64,000 bases of DNA from Sphingobium sp. Ant17 (GTDB lineage Bacteria; Pseudomonadota; Alphaproteobacteria; Sphingomonadales; Sphingomonadaceae): positions 34,062 to 98,061 of the forward strand of contig NZ_JEMV01000011.1 in assembly GCF_000588875.1 (NCBI RefSeq). The letters run 5' to 3'. This document shows positions 18,857-29,068 of the stretch, in pieces. The translations under genes were made by a program, and so were the position numbers. The first letter of the stretch is position 1. Each line of letters starts with the position of its first letter. The notes under the pieces were generated by a model, which was not told the origin of the DNA, did not search any database, and was given only the letters and a program-made list of their open reading frames with translations.

Positions 18857-19437
18857 TTAGTGGCGAGCCAGGGCGTCTAGCGCCGAGAGCAGTGAAGCGG
18901 CCGATCCAGCCATCACAAGAGCAAGCGTCGCCATGATCGCAAGAGCGATCAACGTCATGTTCGAAGTCAGGTCATTGTCGGGCCTCCCGCTTGTGCGGAA
19001 CGGCAGAAAATTGCCCATAAGGGGAAAGCGCACCAAACCATGGTAGCCCTCCTGCTGCGTGGCCAATAAATCGGCATCGGCAATATCTGCGTCCACTTGA
19101 TCGTCAGTGGAATCAGATTGGCCAGACGCAGCCGGGATTGGCAGGACCAAAGATTGGGCGCCTATTTTTGGGCCCCCGGAGAAATCTCCGTGCGGTCCGC
19201 TTCATAGGCAGCCACGAGGCGTGCCGCCTGCTGCCGGCCAATGCCGCCGAGCTTGCCGCGCGCTTCATATATATGCTTGTCGACACGGCCGGAACTATTG
19301 CCCAGTCGCGAAGCAATTTCCTTGCTGGAATAGCCCTGCGCCACTAGTACTAGGCATTGCCGTTGCCGACCCGTAAGGCTGGCGAGCCTTGTCCTGAATA
19401 CCGCAATGTCCGGCGGAACGGGTGGTTTGTTCATCAT
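18857..19437 (-). pseudogene. LuxR-type HTH protein with C-terminal membrane anchor, frameshifted
   Basis: Residues 10-75 are a LuxR/GerE helix-turn-helix (LTGRQRQCLVLVAQGYSSKE, then GNSSGRVDKHIYEARGKLGG). The frame stops at 19162, but a second frame from 19150 to 18857 continues with an acidic linker and ends in one transmembrane helix. Sphingomonads have HTH proteins of exactly this plan: LuxR domain, linker, C-terminal anchor. Adding one base to the C run at 19173-19177 joins them into 193 residues. It would be a membrane-tethered regulator. If the frameshift is real, only the soluble HTH part is made. Confidence 0.68.
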
Positions 19438-19706
19438 CGCGCACTGTCTCCAGCCTTGCGACGCATCGGGGCAGATCGGTCGCGCCTGATATCTCCTCTG
19501 CGGCCCCGCTCACAATGTCATGAAATTGCAACGCAAACGCAACCATTTGGCCGAGCAATTGAGACGAATCGAAGAAATTTGCATAGCCATGTCGCAACTG
19601 GCCTGGTGCGGGATGCCGCCATCCAGATCTCCGGGCATGGAGGGGAGGGGATGGACAGGGGATGATCGGGCAGGTTTCGGCCAGAACGTCCCAACGGATA
19701 TCCACC

Positions 19707-20084
19707 ATGAACGCACTTATCGTCCGCCTCGCGCGCCATATATTCACCTGCCTGCGTTGCCGCAGGGATGAGGCTCTCATGGGCACTATATTTGCCTGGC
19801 TCGACGACCAGGAACAAGCGGATCAGGATGAACTTCTGCCTAAACAGCAGTCGCAGGACCGATCCGCATGGTATTACGATCAATCGGCCTTGTCTTCCGA
19901 CAAAACCGATATGACCGCACGCTGCGCTGAACATATGCCAACCCTGACCCGGCTCTTTCTCTTGCTGCGCGTACCTTATGCCATGCAGATTGACGACATT
20001 GCGCGAACCTTCGAGATCCGCCCCCGCCGGGTTCGTCGCCATTTACGGCGAGCCGTGGCGATCCTTGCGCGCGACAGGCATTGA
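19707..20084 (+). CDS. Sigma-like helix-turn-helix protein
   Basis: The 125-residue protein has a C-terminal segment resembling sigma region 4: PTLTRLFLLLRVPYAMQIDD, then IARTFEIRPRRVRRHLRRAV. The N-terminal half is poorly conserved in pattern. The ATG at 19707 is given; an ATG at 19779 has a better Shine-Dalgarno (GAGG, 5 bases). It ends 4 bases before the toprim gene and so leads a probable operon with toprim and ParB-like genes. It may regulate plasmid functions, but that is inference. Confidence 0.6.
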   Translation: MNALIVRLARHIFTCLRCRRDEALMGTIFAWLDDQEQADQDELLPKQQSQDRSAWYYDQSALSSDKTDMTARCAEHMPTLTRLFLLLRVPYAMQIDDIARTFEIRPRRVRRHLRRAVAILARDRH

Positions 20085-20088
20085 CGCA

Positions 20089-21039
20089 ATGACGGTTCCC
20101 ATCGACCGGCTTGTCATGGAAGCGCGCGCAAAGCTGCTGGTCAACCGTCTGGGCGGCCGCTGGGCCTCGTCTGGCGGCCTGTGCCTTTGCCCGGCCCATG
20201 ACGATCATCATCCCAGCCTTTCTGTCCGACTGGGCAAGACAGCTCTGCTCTTCAAATGCTTTGCAGGCTGCCATGCCCGCGATGTGCTGCGCGCAATCGC
20301 ACGGATCGACCATCAGGCGCTGACAGCTTGTCATGAGCCAGGTCATTCGACGCGCGATTTTCAATCCGGTTTCCGCAGCCAGGCGAGGGACATCTGGCAT
20401 GCGAGCCGACCGATCGCTGACACGCCGGCACAGGACTATCTGCAGTCTCGTTCCATCACCAATCTGGGAGAATGGCTGCGCTTTCATCCGCGAACGCCCT
20501 TGCGAACCGACACGGGGCTTGAGTTTCGCCCTGCCATGATTGCTGCTGTGCGCGACAGAGAAGAAATTGTCGCCATCCACCGGACATTCCTTGATCCTCG
20601 CTATTCCCGTCTCGCTGCCGACGTACAACCGGCGCGTCGCTTGCTGGGCCGACCCGGCCATGGCGCCGTCATGCTGGCTCCTGCTACCAATATTCTTGGT
20701 CTTGCCGAGGGGATCGAGACGGCCCTGTCGGCCATGTCCTTTCTCGAAATTCCGGTCTGGGCCACGCTCGGTAGCGAGCGCTTGCACAGCATTGCCATTC
20801 CCGCGTCGGTTAAGCGGCTAATTATCCTGCCCGACAACGATCGTGCGGGCAAAATCGCCGCAATGCGTGCGCTGGCGGCGTATCGCGGCGCCGGCAGGCC
20901 AGTCAGGCATATCCGGCCGCCATCAGGCTATAATGACTGGAACGATGTCCAGCAGGCAAGGGAGGGAGGGGGATTGGATGATGTGGCGCAGGAAGACCCG
21001 ATGGGCGGGTCTTTGGCGCCTGGAGATCCCAGTCGATGA
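20089..21039 (+). CDS. Toprim/zinc-finger primase-like protein
   Basis: The 316-residue protein starts with a CHC2-like zinc finger (CPAHDDHHPSLSV, then CFAGCHARDVL), followed by a toprim fold with the catalytic Glu in GLAEGIETALSAM and the DxD in LPDNDRAG. This architecture is found in plasmid and phage primases, which prime replication or the strand entering during conjugation. The ATG at 20089 follows the previous stop directly. Its last four bases overlap the ParB-like gene (ATGA). Confidence 0.85.
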   Translation: MTVPIDRLVMEARAKLLVNRLGGRWASSGGLCLCPAHDDHHPSLSVRLGKTALLFKCFAGCHARDVLRAIARIDHQALTACHEPGHSTRDFQSGFRSQARDIWHASRPIADTPAQDYLQSRSITNLGEWLRFHPRTPLRTDTGLEFRPAMIAAVRDREEIVAIHRTFLDPRYSRLAADVQPARRLLGRPGHGAVMLAPATNILGLAEGIETALSAMSFLEIPVWATLGSERLHSIAIPASVKRLIILPDNDRAGKIAAMRALAAYRGAGRPVRHIRPPSGYNDWNDVQQAREGGGLDDVAQEDPMGGSLAPGDPSR

Positions 21040-23099
21040 ACCAGCTTCCCATTCTCGTTGCCGCGGCGAACCTCAGCAAGTCGCCATCCAATGTCCGAAA
21101 GTCGAGCGATGCTGTCGCCGACGCCCAGCTTGAGGCCAATATCGCGGCCAAGGGCATAAGGCAGAATCTGATCGGCGTGCCGGTTGCGCGCAAGAAAGGC
21201 CATTATCGTATCGCCGCGGGCGGACGGCGCCTCGATGCGGTGCATCGTCTCATCGAAAAGGGCGTCTTCGGGCCAGACTATCAGGTGCCGGTGCTGGTCC
21301 TGCGCGACGCGAAAGATGCGATCGCCACCAGCCTGGAGGAAAATTTCTTCAAGCTCAGCATGAACCCAGCGGACACCTGCCGGGCTTTCCAGGATATTGT
21401 CGAAACCGAAGGCAAGACCCCGGCCGAGATCGCCAAACGTTTTGGCCTGACCGAGCGCTTCGTACTGGGACGGCTGCGCCTTGCGGATCTGGCACCCTGC
21501 ATTTTTGACGCCCTGCGCGACGGCGAGATCAGCCTTGAGATTGCCACGGCTTATGCCAGCAGTCCCGATGCCGTGCGCCAGGCGCAGATATTCGAAACTC
21601 TGGGGCAGAGCTATTACCGCAATAATCTAAACGAGATCCGGCGCCAGCTTGCCCAAGGCAGCTATAGTGGCAATGATCCTAAAGCCCTGCTTGTCGGTCC
21701 CCACGCCTATGTGGCCGCCGGTGGCCGGATCGACAGCGACCTGTTCACCGACGATGCGAGCGAGATGTGGATCGATGGCGACCTGCTCGATCAACTGGCG
21801 ACCGACAGGCTGGCGCAGGCGGCGCAAGCGATCCGGGAACGGGAAGGCTTTGGCGATGTCCGCATCGTGTCCGGCACTCATATTGCCTATAGCGCAACCT
21901 GGGATCTCAAGCCCATTGAGGGCGAACAGCCACCGCTGACGCCAGAGCAGGAACAGCGGCTTGCTGATATCGAAGTGGAACTGGAAGCGTTCGAGAACCC
22001 GGTTGAAACCGACGAGACCGAGGAGGAGGTCGAAGCGCGCTATGATCGGCTGAATGCTGAATATGAGGCAATCCGGCAACGGGCACCGATTCTGACCGAG
22101 GAGCAAAAGGCGTCCGCACTGGCCTATGTGGTGATCGGTTCCGACGGTCAGCCGCGCGTCCACGAACAGCTTTATCATGTTCCGGCTGAACAGGCCGACG
22201 ATGCGCAGGATTCGACCGGTGATGATGATGAAGTCGATGCGGATGCGGATCGCGCGCCAGCACAGGTGGTGCCGGGCCAGCCAAAGATCAGCCAGCGCCT
22301 TGCCGATGAGCTCGCTGAAATGAAGGCTGAACTTCTGCGCGTCCATATCGCCAGCGATCCGCGGTTCGCGCTCGATCTCGCCACTTTCTGCATGGCTGAC
22401 GCGGCAACGCGCACCTATGGCAGCGCGGAACGGGCCACCGACCTGCGCGCCAATGCCCCCGCATCGCCGCTTCATGGCTATGAGAGCGATACGCCTGCCG
22501 CCGACCAGTGGCTCAAGCTGGAAAAAGATCTTGATCGATGCTGGATCAATCATGCCGATGTGCGGACACGCTATGACGCCTTTTGCGCTTTGAGCCAGGA
22601 GGCACGGGCTGCCTGGTTCAGCTGGGCAATTGCCCGGACGGTCCAGGCGGTGCCTGCCGGGCGGACCGGCAGCGTGTTTCTCGACCATCTGGGGGTCAAG
22701 TGCGGGATCGATGTTACGGCCTGGTGGCGACCGACCGCGCGCAACTATTTCGACCGGGTCAGCAAGGCGATGATCCTCCAGGCGTTCGAAACGGTCGGCG
22801 GCCTAGAGCTGAGTTCCCGCTACGCGGCGTCGAAGAAGCATGATCTTGCGCTCTCGGCCGAGCGACTGTTCAGCGGCGATCTCATCGTCGAGGCAGAGGT
22901 CAAGGAACGCGCGCTGCAATGGTTGCCGGACGCCATGCGCTTTGTGCCGGTTGGTGAAGCTGAAGCCAGTCTCACCGGAGATGGCGATGCCGATTGTGGC
23001 GTCGGGCGGGTCAGTGTCGATGGGGATGCTGCGGCGGAAGCGCTGGCTGAGGCACCTGACGAAGATTCTGGAGAGGACCGCGTCGCGCAGGCGGCCTGA
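21036..23099 (+). CDS. ParB-domain protein (large, plasmid type)
   Basis: The 687-residue protein has a ParB/Spo0J N-terminal fold in its first 100 residues (SNVRKSSDAV, HYRIAAGGRRLDAVHRL, ATSLEENFFKLSMNPAD), then a HTH region (GKTPAEIAKRFGLTERFVLG). A long acidic linker (residues about 300-420) and a C-terminal domain follow. It is longer than chromosomal ParB and belongs to the plasmid-borne ParB-like nuclease-domain type. No ParA partner is adjacent, so a role in partition is not shown. It may act in regulation or DNA processing with the toprim protein it overlaps. A strong terminator follows. Confidence 0.87.
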   Translation: MNQLPILVAAANLSKSPSNVRKSSDAVADAQLEANIAAKGIRQNLIGVPVARKKGHYRIAAGGRRLDAVHRLIEKGVFGPDYQVPVLVLRDAKDAIATSLEENFFKLSMNPADTCRAFQDIVETEGKTPAEIAKRFGLTERFVLGRLRLADLAPCIFDALRDGEISLEIATAYASSPDAVRQAQIFETLGQSYYRNNLNEIRRQLAQGSYSGNDPKALLVGPHAYVAAGGRIDSDLFTDDASEMWIDGDLLDQLATDRLAQAAQAIREREGFGDVRIVSGTHIAYSATWDLKPIEGEQPPLTPEQEQRLADIEVELEAFENPVETDETEEEVEARYDRLNAEYEAIRQRAPILTEEQKASALAYVVIGSDGQPRVHEQLYHVPAEQADDAQDSTGDDDEVDADADRAPAQVVPGQPKISQRLADELAEMKAELLRVHIASDPRFALDLATFCMADAATRTYGSAERATDLRANAPASPLHGYESDTPAADQWLKLEKDLDRCWINHADVRTRYDAFCALSQEARAAWFSWAIARTVQAVPAGRTGSVFLDHLGVKCGIDVTAWWRPTARNYFDRVSKAMILQAFETVGGLELSSRYAASKKHDLALSAERLFSGDLIVEAEVKERALQWLPDAMRFVPVGEAEASLTGDGDADCGVGRVSVDGDAAAEALAEAPDEDSGEDRVAQAA

Positions 23100-23117
23100 G
23101 CCTGGGGTATAATGCTG

Positions 23118-23149
23118 GGGACCATGATGTGTCGTCATGGTCCCTTTTT
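23118..23149 (+). terminator. Rho-independent terminator after the ParB-like gene
   Basis: A perfect 10-base stem (GGGACCATGA at 23118-23127 with TCATGGTCCC at 23135-23144) is followed by TTTTT. It separates the sigma-like/toprim/ParB operon from the methyltransferase-helicase gene. Confidence 0.88.
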
Positions 23150-23222
23150 CTGTCCGCCGTCCTGGGAGGGAAGGGGAGCGGACGAGGCGTGGACCGATCG
23201 GGTCCGAGGCCTGGAGATATTT

Positions 23223-26200
23223 ATGACTCTTCCTTTGTTCGCTACGCAGCAGCCTGATCCCGTCGCAACGCGTTCACGCGCGCAACGCCTATTCGATGTC
23301 GCGACAATACTCGCCGACAATCTGACGCAATCGCAAATACCGACCCGACATGCCCTACGAAAGCTGATGACAGCCAGCTTTGGCGCGAGCGATGCACAAG
23401 GCGCATGGTCGATGCGCCAGGCCTATGACGCGCTTGAAATCGCCCTGATACTGTTCCTGCGGCGGGGGAATAGTGGCATCGCCAGATCCGGAGATCCGAC
23501 TGCCTGTTACGCCGCTTTGCGCCGTCTTGAAACCAGCCTGCCCACGCACAGCTATCGCAGCGAACAGCAGATCGCGATGCAGCAGTTCAGCACGCCGCTG
23601 ACCCTCGCATGGCTGGCGGTCCAGGCAGCACGCCTTGGGCCAGAGGATCATATTCTCGAACCATCGGCAGGCACGGGAATGTTGCTCGGATCCATTCCGC
23701 CTGGACGCTGCACCTTCACGCTCAATGAACGCGATCCCGACCGCGCGGCGCTGCTCACGCTTGCCATCGGGCAGGCTGTCACCTGCCATGACGCGGAATA
23801 TATCCATGATCTGTTGCCCCTGGGCAATGACCCTTCTGTGGTCCTGATCAATCCGCCCTTCGGTCGCAGCGAGGGACGCGGCAATGACCGGCAGGCCGGG
23901 GTGCGGCATTTGCGCTCGGCCTTGCTACGACTGCGCCAGCACGGTCGCTGTGTCGCCATCATGCCACCTGGCTTTGCTGCTGATGGCAGCGGCGCAAAAG
24001 CCTATGCGACGATCGCGCAATTGATCCCGCCTCGCGTTGAAATCACCATCCTGGGCAGCCCCTTTGCCAAACATGGCACCGGTATCGCTGTACGACTGCT
24101 GTTATTCGACAAGGGATGGCATGGTCAGGGACAAAGTCATGTCGCCGATAATCTGGACGCAGCGCTTGATCTCGTCCTGGCATTGCCTGACCGGCTCGAT
24201 CCACCTGCCTTGTTGCCACCCCCGCCGTTGCCAAAGCCACCAAGTCCTGCCGTCGCGTTCCATCTCCCTCGGCCAAAGGCAAAGGATGAGGCGGCATCGC
24301 TGTTTCGCACTTTGTCCGCCACGCCACTCGCCGCGCCGGCGCGTATAGCAGCAAACAATGCCAATGCTGTTCCGCTTTCCTACGCCGTACGCGACACGCC
24401 TCTGCCGGTAGGCGACCCTGTTGGCATCTATGCGCCCTGGCGGCTTGCGCGGATTGCGATCGAAGGCGCGACACCTCATCCCGACAATCTGGTGGAATCC
24501 CTGGCCATGGGATCAGTATTGCCGCCCGTACCGCGCTGGCAGCCATTATTACAACCAAGGGCGCTCGCTGCCCTGTCCGAGGCGCAACTGGAAACCATCA
24601 TCCATGCAGGCGAAGCCTTTTCACGCGATCTGCCCGGTATGTTCACGCCCAATGCAGCAGGGGATCAACTCCATGAAGATCCCGCAGGGCGCGCCTATCG
24701 GACGGGCTATTTCATTGGCGATGGCACAGGCGTTGGCAAGGGCCGGGAAGGGGCGGGCCTGATCCTTGACCAGTGGAACAGGGGTAATCGCCGTGCCATC
24801 TGGATTTCGCGCAGTGCTGCCCTGCTCGAAGACGCCCGAAGGGACTGGAGCGCCCTTGGCGGCCTGCCGATCGATATCCAGCCGCTCGATGCCTTCCCGC
24901 TCGGTGAGCCGATCACCATGACGTCTGGCATTCTCTTCCTCACCTATGCAACGCTGCGCTCGGTCCGTCAGGACAATTTCTCACGCCTGCAGCAGATATT
25001 GGTCTGGACCGATGCTGAATTTGAGGGCGTCATCCTGTTTGATGAATCCCACGCGATGGGCAACGCTGCAGGCACGCAAGGCGATTTTGGAACGGCGAAG
25101 GGGTCAGAGCAAGGCCTGGCGGGCGTTCGCCTCCAAAATGCCCTGGCCCGCGCGCGGATAGCCTATGTGTCCGCGACGGGTGCCACCAAGCCTGAAAACC
25201 TCAGCTATGCCTCGCGCTTGGCCTGTGGGGGCCGGGCACAGGCTTCACCGACCGCAATGCTTTCATGGCGGCGATGGACGGGGGCGGGATCGCCGCGATG
25301 GAGATCGTGGCGCGCGATCTCAAAGCCACCGGCCTCTACACCGCGCGGGCGCTCAGCTTTGCCGGGGTGGAATATGATCCGCTCGAACATCGATTGAGCC
25401 CTGACCAGATCGCCATCTATGATGCCTTCGCGGATGGGTGGGCGGTGATCCATGCCAATCTGCACAAGATATTGGGCGCGTCCGGCGTCGTCGATGCCAT
25501 GTCAGGACAGACGCTGAACGGCCAGGCTAAAGGCGCGGCGCTCAGTCGATTTGAAAGTGCCAAGCAGCGCTTCTTCTCGCAATTGTTGATTGCGATGAAG
25601 GTGCCGAGCCTGATCAAGGCCATAGAGGCAGAGATAGCCGTCGGCCATGTTGCTGTCGTGCAACTCGTCACGACAGCCGAAGCGATATTGGAACGCCGTC
25701 TTGCCGACTTATGTGCGGAAGATCGTGCCAGATTAAATCTTGACCTGTCGCCGCTTCAAACCCTGATTGATTATCTCACATCGGCCTTTCCCACCCGGCA
25801 GATGCGGGTGTACCGCGCCAGCGACGGCGAACTACGCTCTGAACCGATGATCGATGCCGACGGGCAGCCCGTTCATTGCCAGGAAGCGCTCAATGCGCGC
25901 GACACGATGATCGAGGATCTGTGCGCGCTCCCTCCCATCCCTGCTCCCCTGGACGCGCTCATCGCGCATTTTGGTGCGGACAAGGTCGCCGAGGTTACCG
26001 GGCGCTCACGCCGGATCGTCGTTGATAGCAGCGGGCGGCAGCAGGTCGAGCGGCGCGGCACACATGCCAATATCAGCGAAACACGGGCGTTTATGGAAGG
26101 GGTCAAGCCCATATTGATATTCAGCGACGCTGGATCCACCGGGCGCTCCTACCATGCCGATCTTGCCAGCAAAAGCGCAGACAAACGCCGCATCCATTTC

Positions 26201-27537
26201 CTGCTCGAACCGGGTTGGCGTGCCGACGTCGCGATCCAGGGGCTTGGGCGCACCCATCGTACCAACCAGGCCTGCCCCCCGGTGTTCCGGCCTGTGACCA
26301 CCAACTGCAAGGGCGAACGCCGCTTCATCAGCACGATTGCGCGAAGGCTGGACGGCTTGGTGCCCTAACTCGCGGACAACGGCAGACGGGCGGCCAAAAT
26401 ATGTTCGATCCGGCCGACAATCTTGAAAGCGACTATGCGCGTGAAGCGCTTGGGCAATGGTATCGGCTGCTTTTCGCAGGCAAGCTTTCCAGCGTGACGA
26501 TGGGCGACTTCGTCACACTGACTGGTCTCAAGCTCGTCGATGAGGGCGGTAACCTGCTTGAAACCCTCCCGCCCATCCAGCGCTGGCTCAATCGCATCCT
26601 GGCGCTGCGGATCGCGATCCAGAATGCGATCTTTGAGGAATATATGGGTCTTATCCAGGCGAGGGTGGACGCAGCACGCGCGGCGGGCACGCTGGACCTT
26701 GGCGTCGAGACTATTCGCGCCGAGCGGATCGAGACCTTGTCTGAGCAGATTTTGCGCACAGATCCGGTAACCGGCGCGCAGACCCGTCTGTTGCGCCTCG
26801 AGCTTCACATCCGGCCCCGCGTTAGCACATGGCACATCCTGAACCAACGATATCAGGGCATGGACGACATGGCTTGGTTGCGCAACAACCGCTCCGGGCG
26901 CGTCGCTTTGCAATTGCCCTCCTGGTCGATCACCGATGAAGAAGGGCGACCCATTCCCATGTGCCAGCTTGTCCGGCCCACCGGATCGATGCGGATCGAT
27001 CGGGCATCGCTCGCGCATAGTCACTGGGCCTGCATCGATGCCGAGACATTCAAGGGTGACTGGGACGAGGAGGTAGCCGCCGCGGAAGGACGGCTCGACG
27101 TCGAGAACATCTGGGTCGCGACGGGCCTTCTTCTGCCTGTCTGGAACAGGCTACCACAGGACGATGTGCGCGTGTGGCGTATCGATAATGGCGCGGGCAC
27201 ATCCATCTTAGGCCGGATCATTCGTCCGGGCGCGGTTGAAAAACTGCAGGCAGCCTTTGGACTGGAACAGGGCATAAGGCTGGGTGCCAGAGACCTGCTT
27301 ACTGCCGTAAAAGCTGGGGACGACGTCGCCATACCGGGTCTTGGTAAAGCACGTCTTGCCTATGTTCTCGTCAACAGTGCCCGTCGCCTTGAAATCCGCG
27401 ACTATGATGCTGATGACCGCGCCTGGCTGAAAGCGCGCGGTGTGTTCAGCGAGATCATCCAGTATCGCTTGCGGCTTTTCGTTCCCGTCGACAGGGCTGT
27501 CGAAATACTCGACGCGATCATCGCGGAGCGACGCTGA
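23223..27537 (+). pseudogene. DNA methyltransferase/strawberry-notch helicase fusion (DarB-like), two frameshifts
   Basis: The start at 23223 follows GGAG with a 6-base spacing. Residues 100-300 are an adenine methyltransferase (EPSAGTGML SAM-binding motif; catalytic INPPF). From about residue 480 comes a superfamily-2 helicase of strawberry-notch type: Walker A GDGTGVGKGREG, DESH box LFDESHAM, and C-terminal SDAGSTGRSYHAD and QGLGRTHRTNQ. The frame shifts near 25221 (in GG before CCTG) and again near 26352. One added base at each site gives one 1438-residue frame; the length 4315+2 is divisible by 3. Phage P1 DarB, which protects incoming DNA from restriction, has this fused plan. Anti-restriction in conjugation is my inference. 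Confidence 0.85.
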
Positions 27538-27592
27538 GACGGCGATGTATAACATGGTAATGCGGAGCCCGCTTATCTGACAAGGGAAACTT

Positions 27593-27829
27593 ATGTTCAA
27601 TCCGTTTCAGCGTACATGCGCCGACGCCTATTGCGAGGGTGAATTCGCCCATGTCGAAGATATCGAGCAGGTTCGCGCAGTAAGCGATACGCTCTTCACA
27701 TTTCTGATGATTGAGTTGGGCACCCCCGAGGATTGCGACACGCGCGAAGAAGCACTGCGCAGAATGACGGTGGCAATTGGAAACATCCAGGATGTTGGTG
27801 CTGCCATTGAAAAGATCCAGATAACCTGA
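27593..27829 (+). CDS. Small hypothetical acidic protein
   Basis: A 78-residue acidic protein (FNPFQRTCADAYCEGEFAHV, then LFTFLMIELGTPEDCDTREE). The ATG follows AAGGGAAACTT. It has no signal peptide or known domain. It lies 56 bases after the methyltransferase-helicase gene and may be cotranscribed. Confidence 0.6.
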   Translation: MFNPFQRTCADAYCEGEFAHVEDIEQVRAVSDTLFTFLMIELGTPEDCDTREEALRRMTVAIGNIQDVGAAIEKIQIT

Positions 27830-27938
27830 ATATCTGGACTTGCAGGTAGCAGTCCTATGATCAGATATTGGCCGCCGAAGCTTATGGAACCCAAGCACCC
27901 CGGCGGCTGTCCTGCTTATCTCAATGTATAATACCAGC

Positions 27939-28910
27939 TCAGCTTTCCGCCATTTCCGGCGCGGACTGCGCGTCGGGTGTTTTTATACCGAGGGTCTTTC
28001 GAGGGGATTTTACGGCCTTTGCAGAGCGAACTTTGGGTACGGGTTGCGCTGCCGTCTTTTTCGCGGTGACGCTCGATTGACGTTTCGCTTTCGCAGGCTT
28101 CGAGGCTTTGACGGTGTCAACCGGAGGCGCGATCGCATCACTAGATGTCGCCGATATGCTGACTTTGGACGGCGCTTTTCGCGCAGGCTTGGCTACGGGC
28201 TGGTCTCCTGCTGCCTTCACCTTGCGCGATGCCTTGGGCGGTAAAATGTCGGCAGATGTCGCTATGACGGCGTCTTTTGGAGCGTCGGTTGCGGACATCT
28301 TCTCATCGGCGGTTGATGCTATGGGCGCAGATACAGCCTTGCTTGTGGGCCTGGCCCGGCTTGTTGCGCCCGTCGTCTTAGGCGTCTTTACCTTCCGCCC
28401 CTTGCCCGTCACAGGCTCAGACACTTGTTCGGTAGGGACATCAGAGATGGTCGGCTCGTTCGTGGCCGGCGACGCATTAGCAGCGCTCGCTGCGGCGGCT
28501 TTTGCTGCAGTTCCGCGCTGTCCAAGGCCAAGCCTTTGCGCCACTTCCCTGCGCTGCTCGGAATAGCCGGGTGCAACCATGGGATAGGTTGAAGCAAGAC
28601 CATAGCGCTCACGATATTGCGCTGGTGTAAGGCCGTGCGAGGCCAGATGCCGTTTGAGCGTTTTATAAGGCCGACCATCGATGAGGCTGATGAGATGCTC
28701 GCGGGAGGCGAGACTTTTGCGCACACTGACCGCAGGCGTGTATTCCGGTACGGGCTCTGCTTCTACTGCCGATGTTTGCGCCACCAGCGCGGCGCGGGTC
28801 GTCTGGATCAACCCTGCCAGACCTGCGCTTGGTACCATGTTATTGGTGACATAGGCGCTGAGCAACTGAACGGTCAGAACCGTATAGTCGGGCTGGTCGG
28901 CATCGGTCAT
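27939..28910 (-). CDS. MucR/Ros-family regulator with long basic C-terminal tail
   Basis: The 323-residue protein starts at the ATG at 28910 (AGGA, 7 bases upstream). Residues 55-115 form the MucR domain (SLIDGRPYKTLKRHLASHG, then LTPAQYRERYGLASTYPMVA). The zinc-finger cysteines are replaced (HLISLIDG), as in some family members. From about residue 135 to the end is a 190-residue low-complexity tail rich in Lys, Ala, Pro, Ser and Thr. Family members are normally about 140 residues, so this tail is unusual and resembles eukaryotic linker-histone tails in composition. MucR proteins bind AT-rich DNA and silence genes; the tail may add non-specific DNA binding. Confidence 0.85.
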   Translation of the reverse strand: MTDADQPDYTVLTVQLLSAYVTNNMVPSAGLAGLIQTTRAALVAQTSAVEAEPVPEYTPAVSVRKSLASREHLISLIDGRPYKTLKRHLASHGLTPAQYRERYGLASTYPMVAPGYSEQRREVAQRLGLGQRGTAAKAAAASAANASPATNEPTISDVPTEQVSEPVTGKGRKVKTPKTTGATSRARPTSKAVSAPIASTADEKMSATDAPKDAVIATSADILPPKASRKVKAAGDQPVAKPARKAPSKVSISATSSDAIAPPVDTVKASKPAKAKRQSSVTAKKTAAQPVPKVRSAKAVKSPRKTLGIKTPDAQSAPEMAES

Positions 28911-29068
28911 GGGAATATCCTGTCCAAGACATGGTGAGAATGTCGGCGCTGCAGTGCCGCGGCTCGATAGCAGGTCTTCTGCCAACCATGATCGGATCTG
29001 TCAAAGGGGAAGGGGGGGGGCGAAAGGCAGGCACTCGGCCTGTGAACCGGAGATAAAGGAGTTTCGAC

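Noticed and set aside
21627..22688. Minus-strand open frame of 353 residues opposite the ParB-domain gene
   Set aside because: It is an antisense shadow without motifs; the ParB-domain gene is well supported.
21036..23099. Classical ParAB partition locus
   Set aside because: No parA-type ATPase gene lies next to the ParB-domain gene and no parS-like site was seen.
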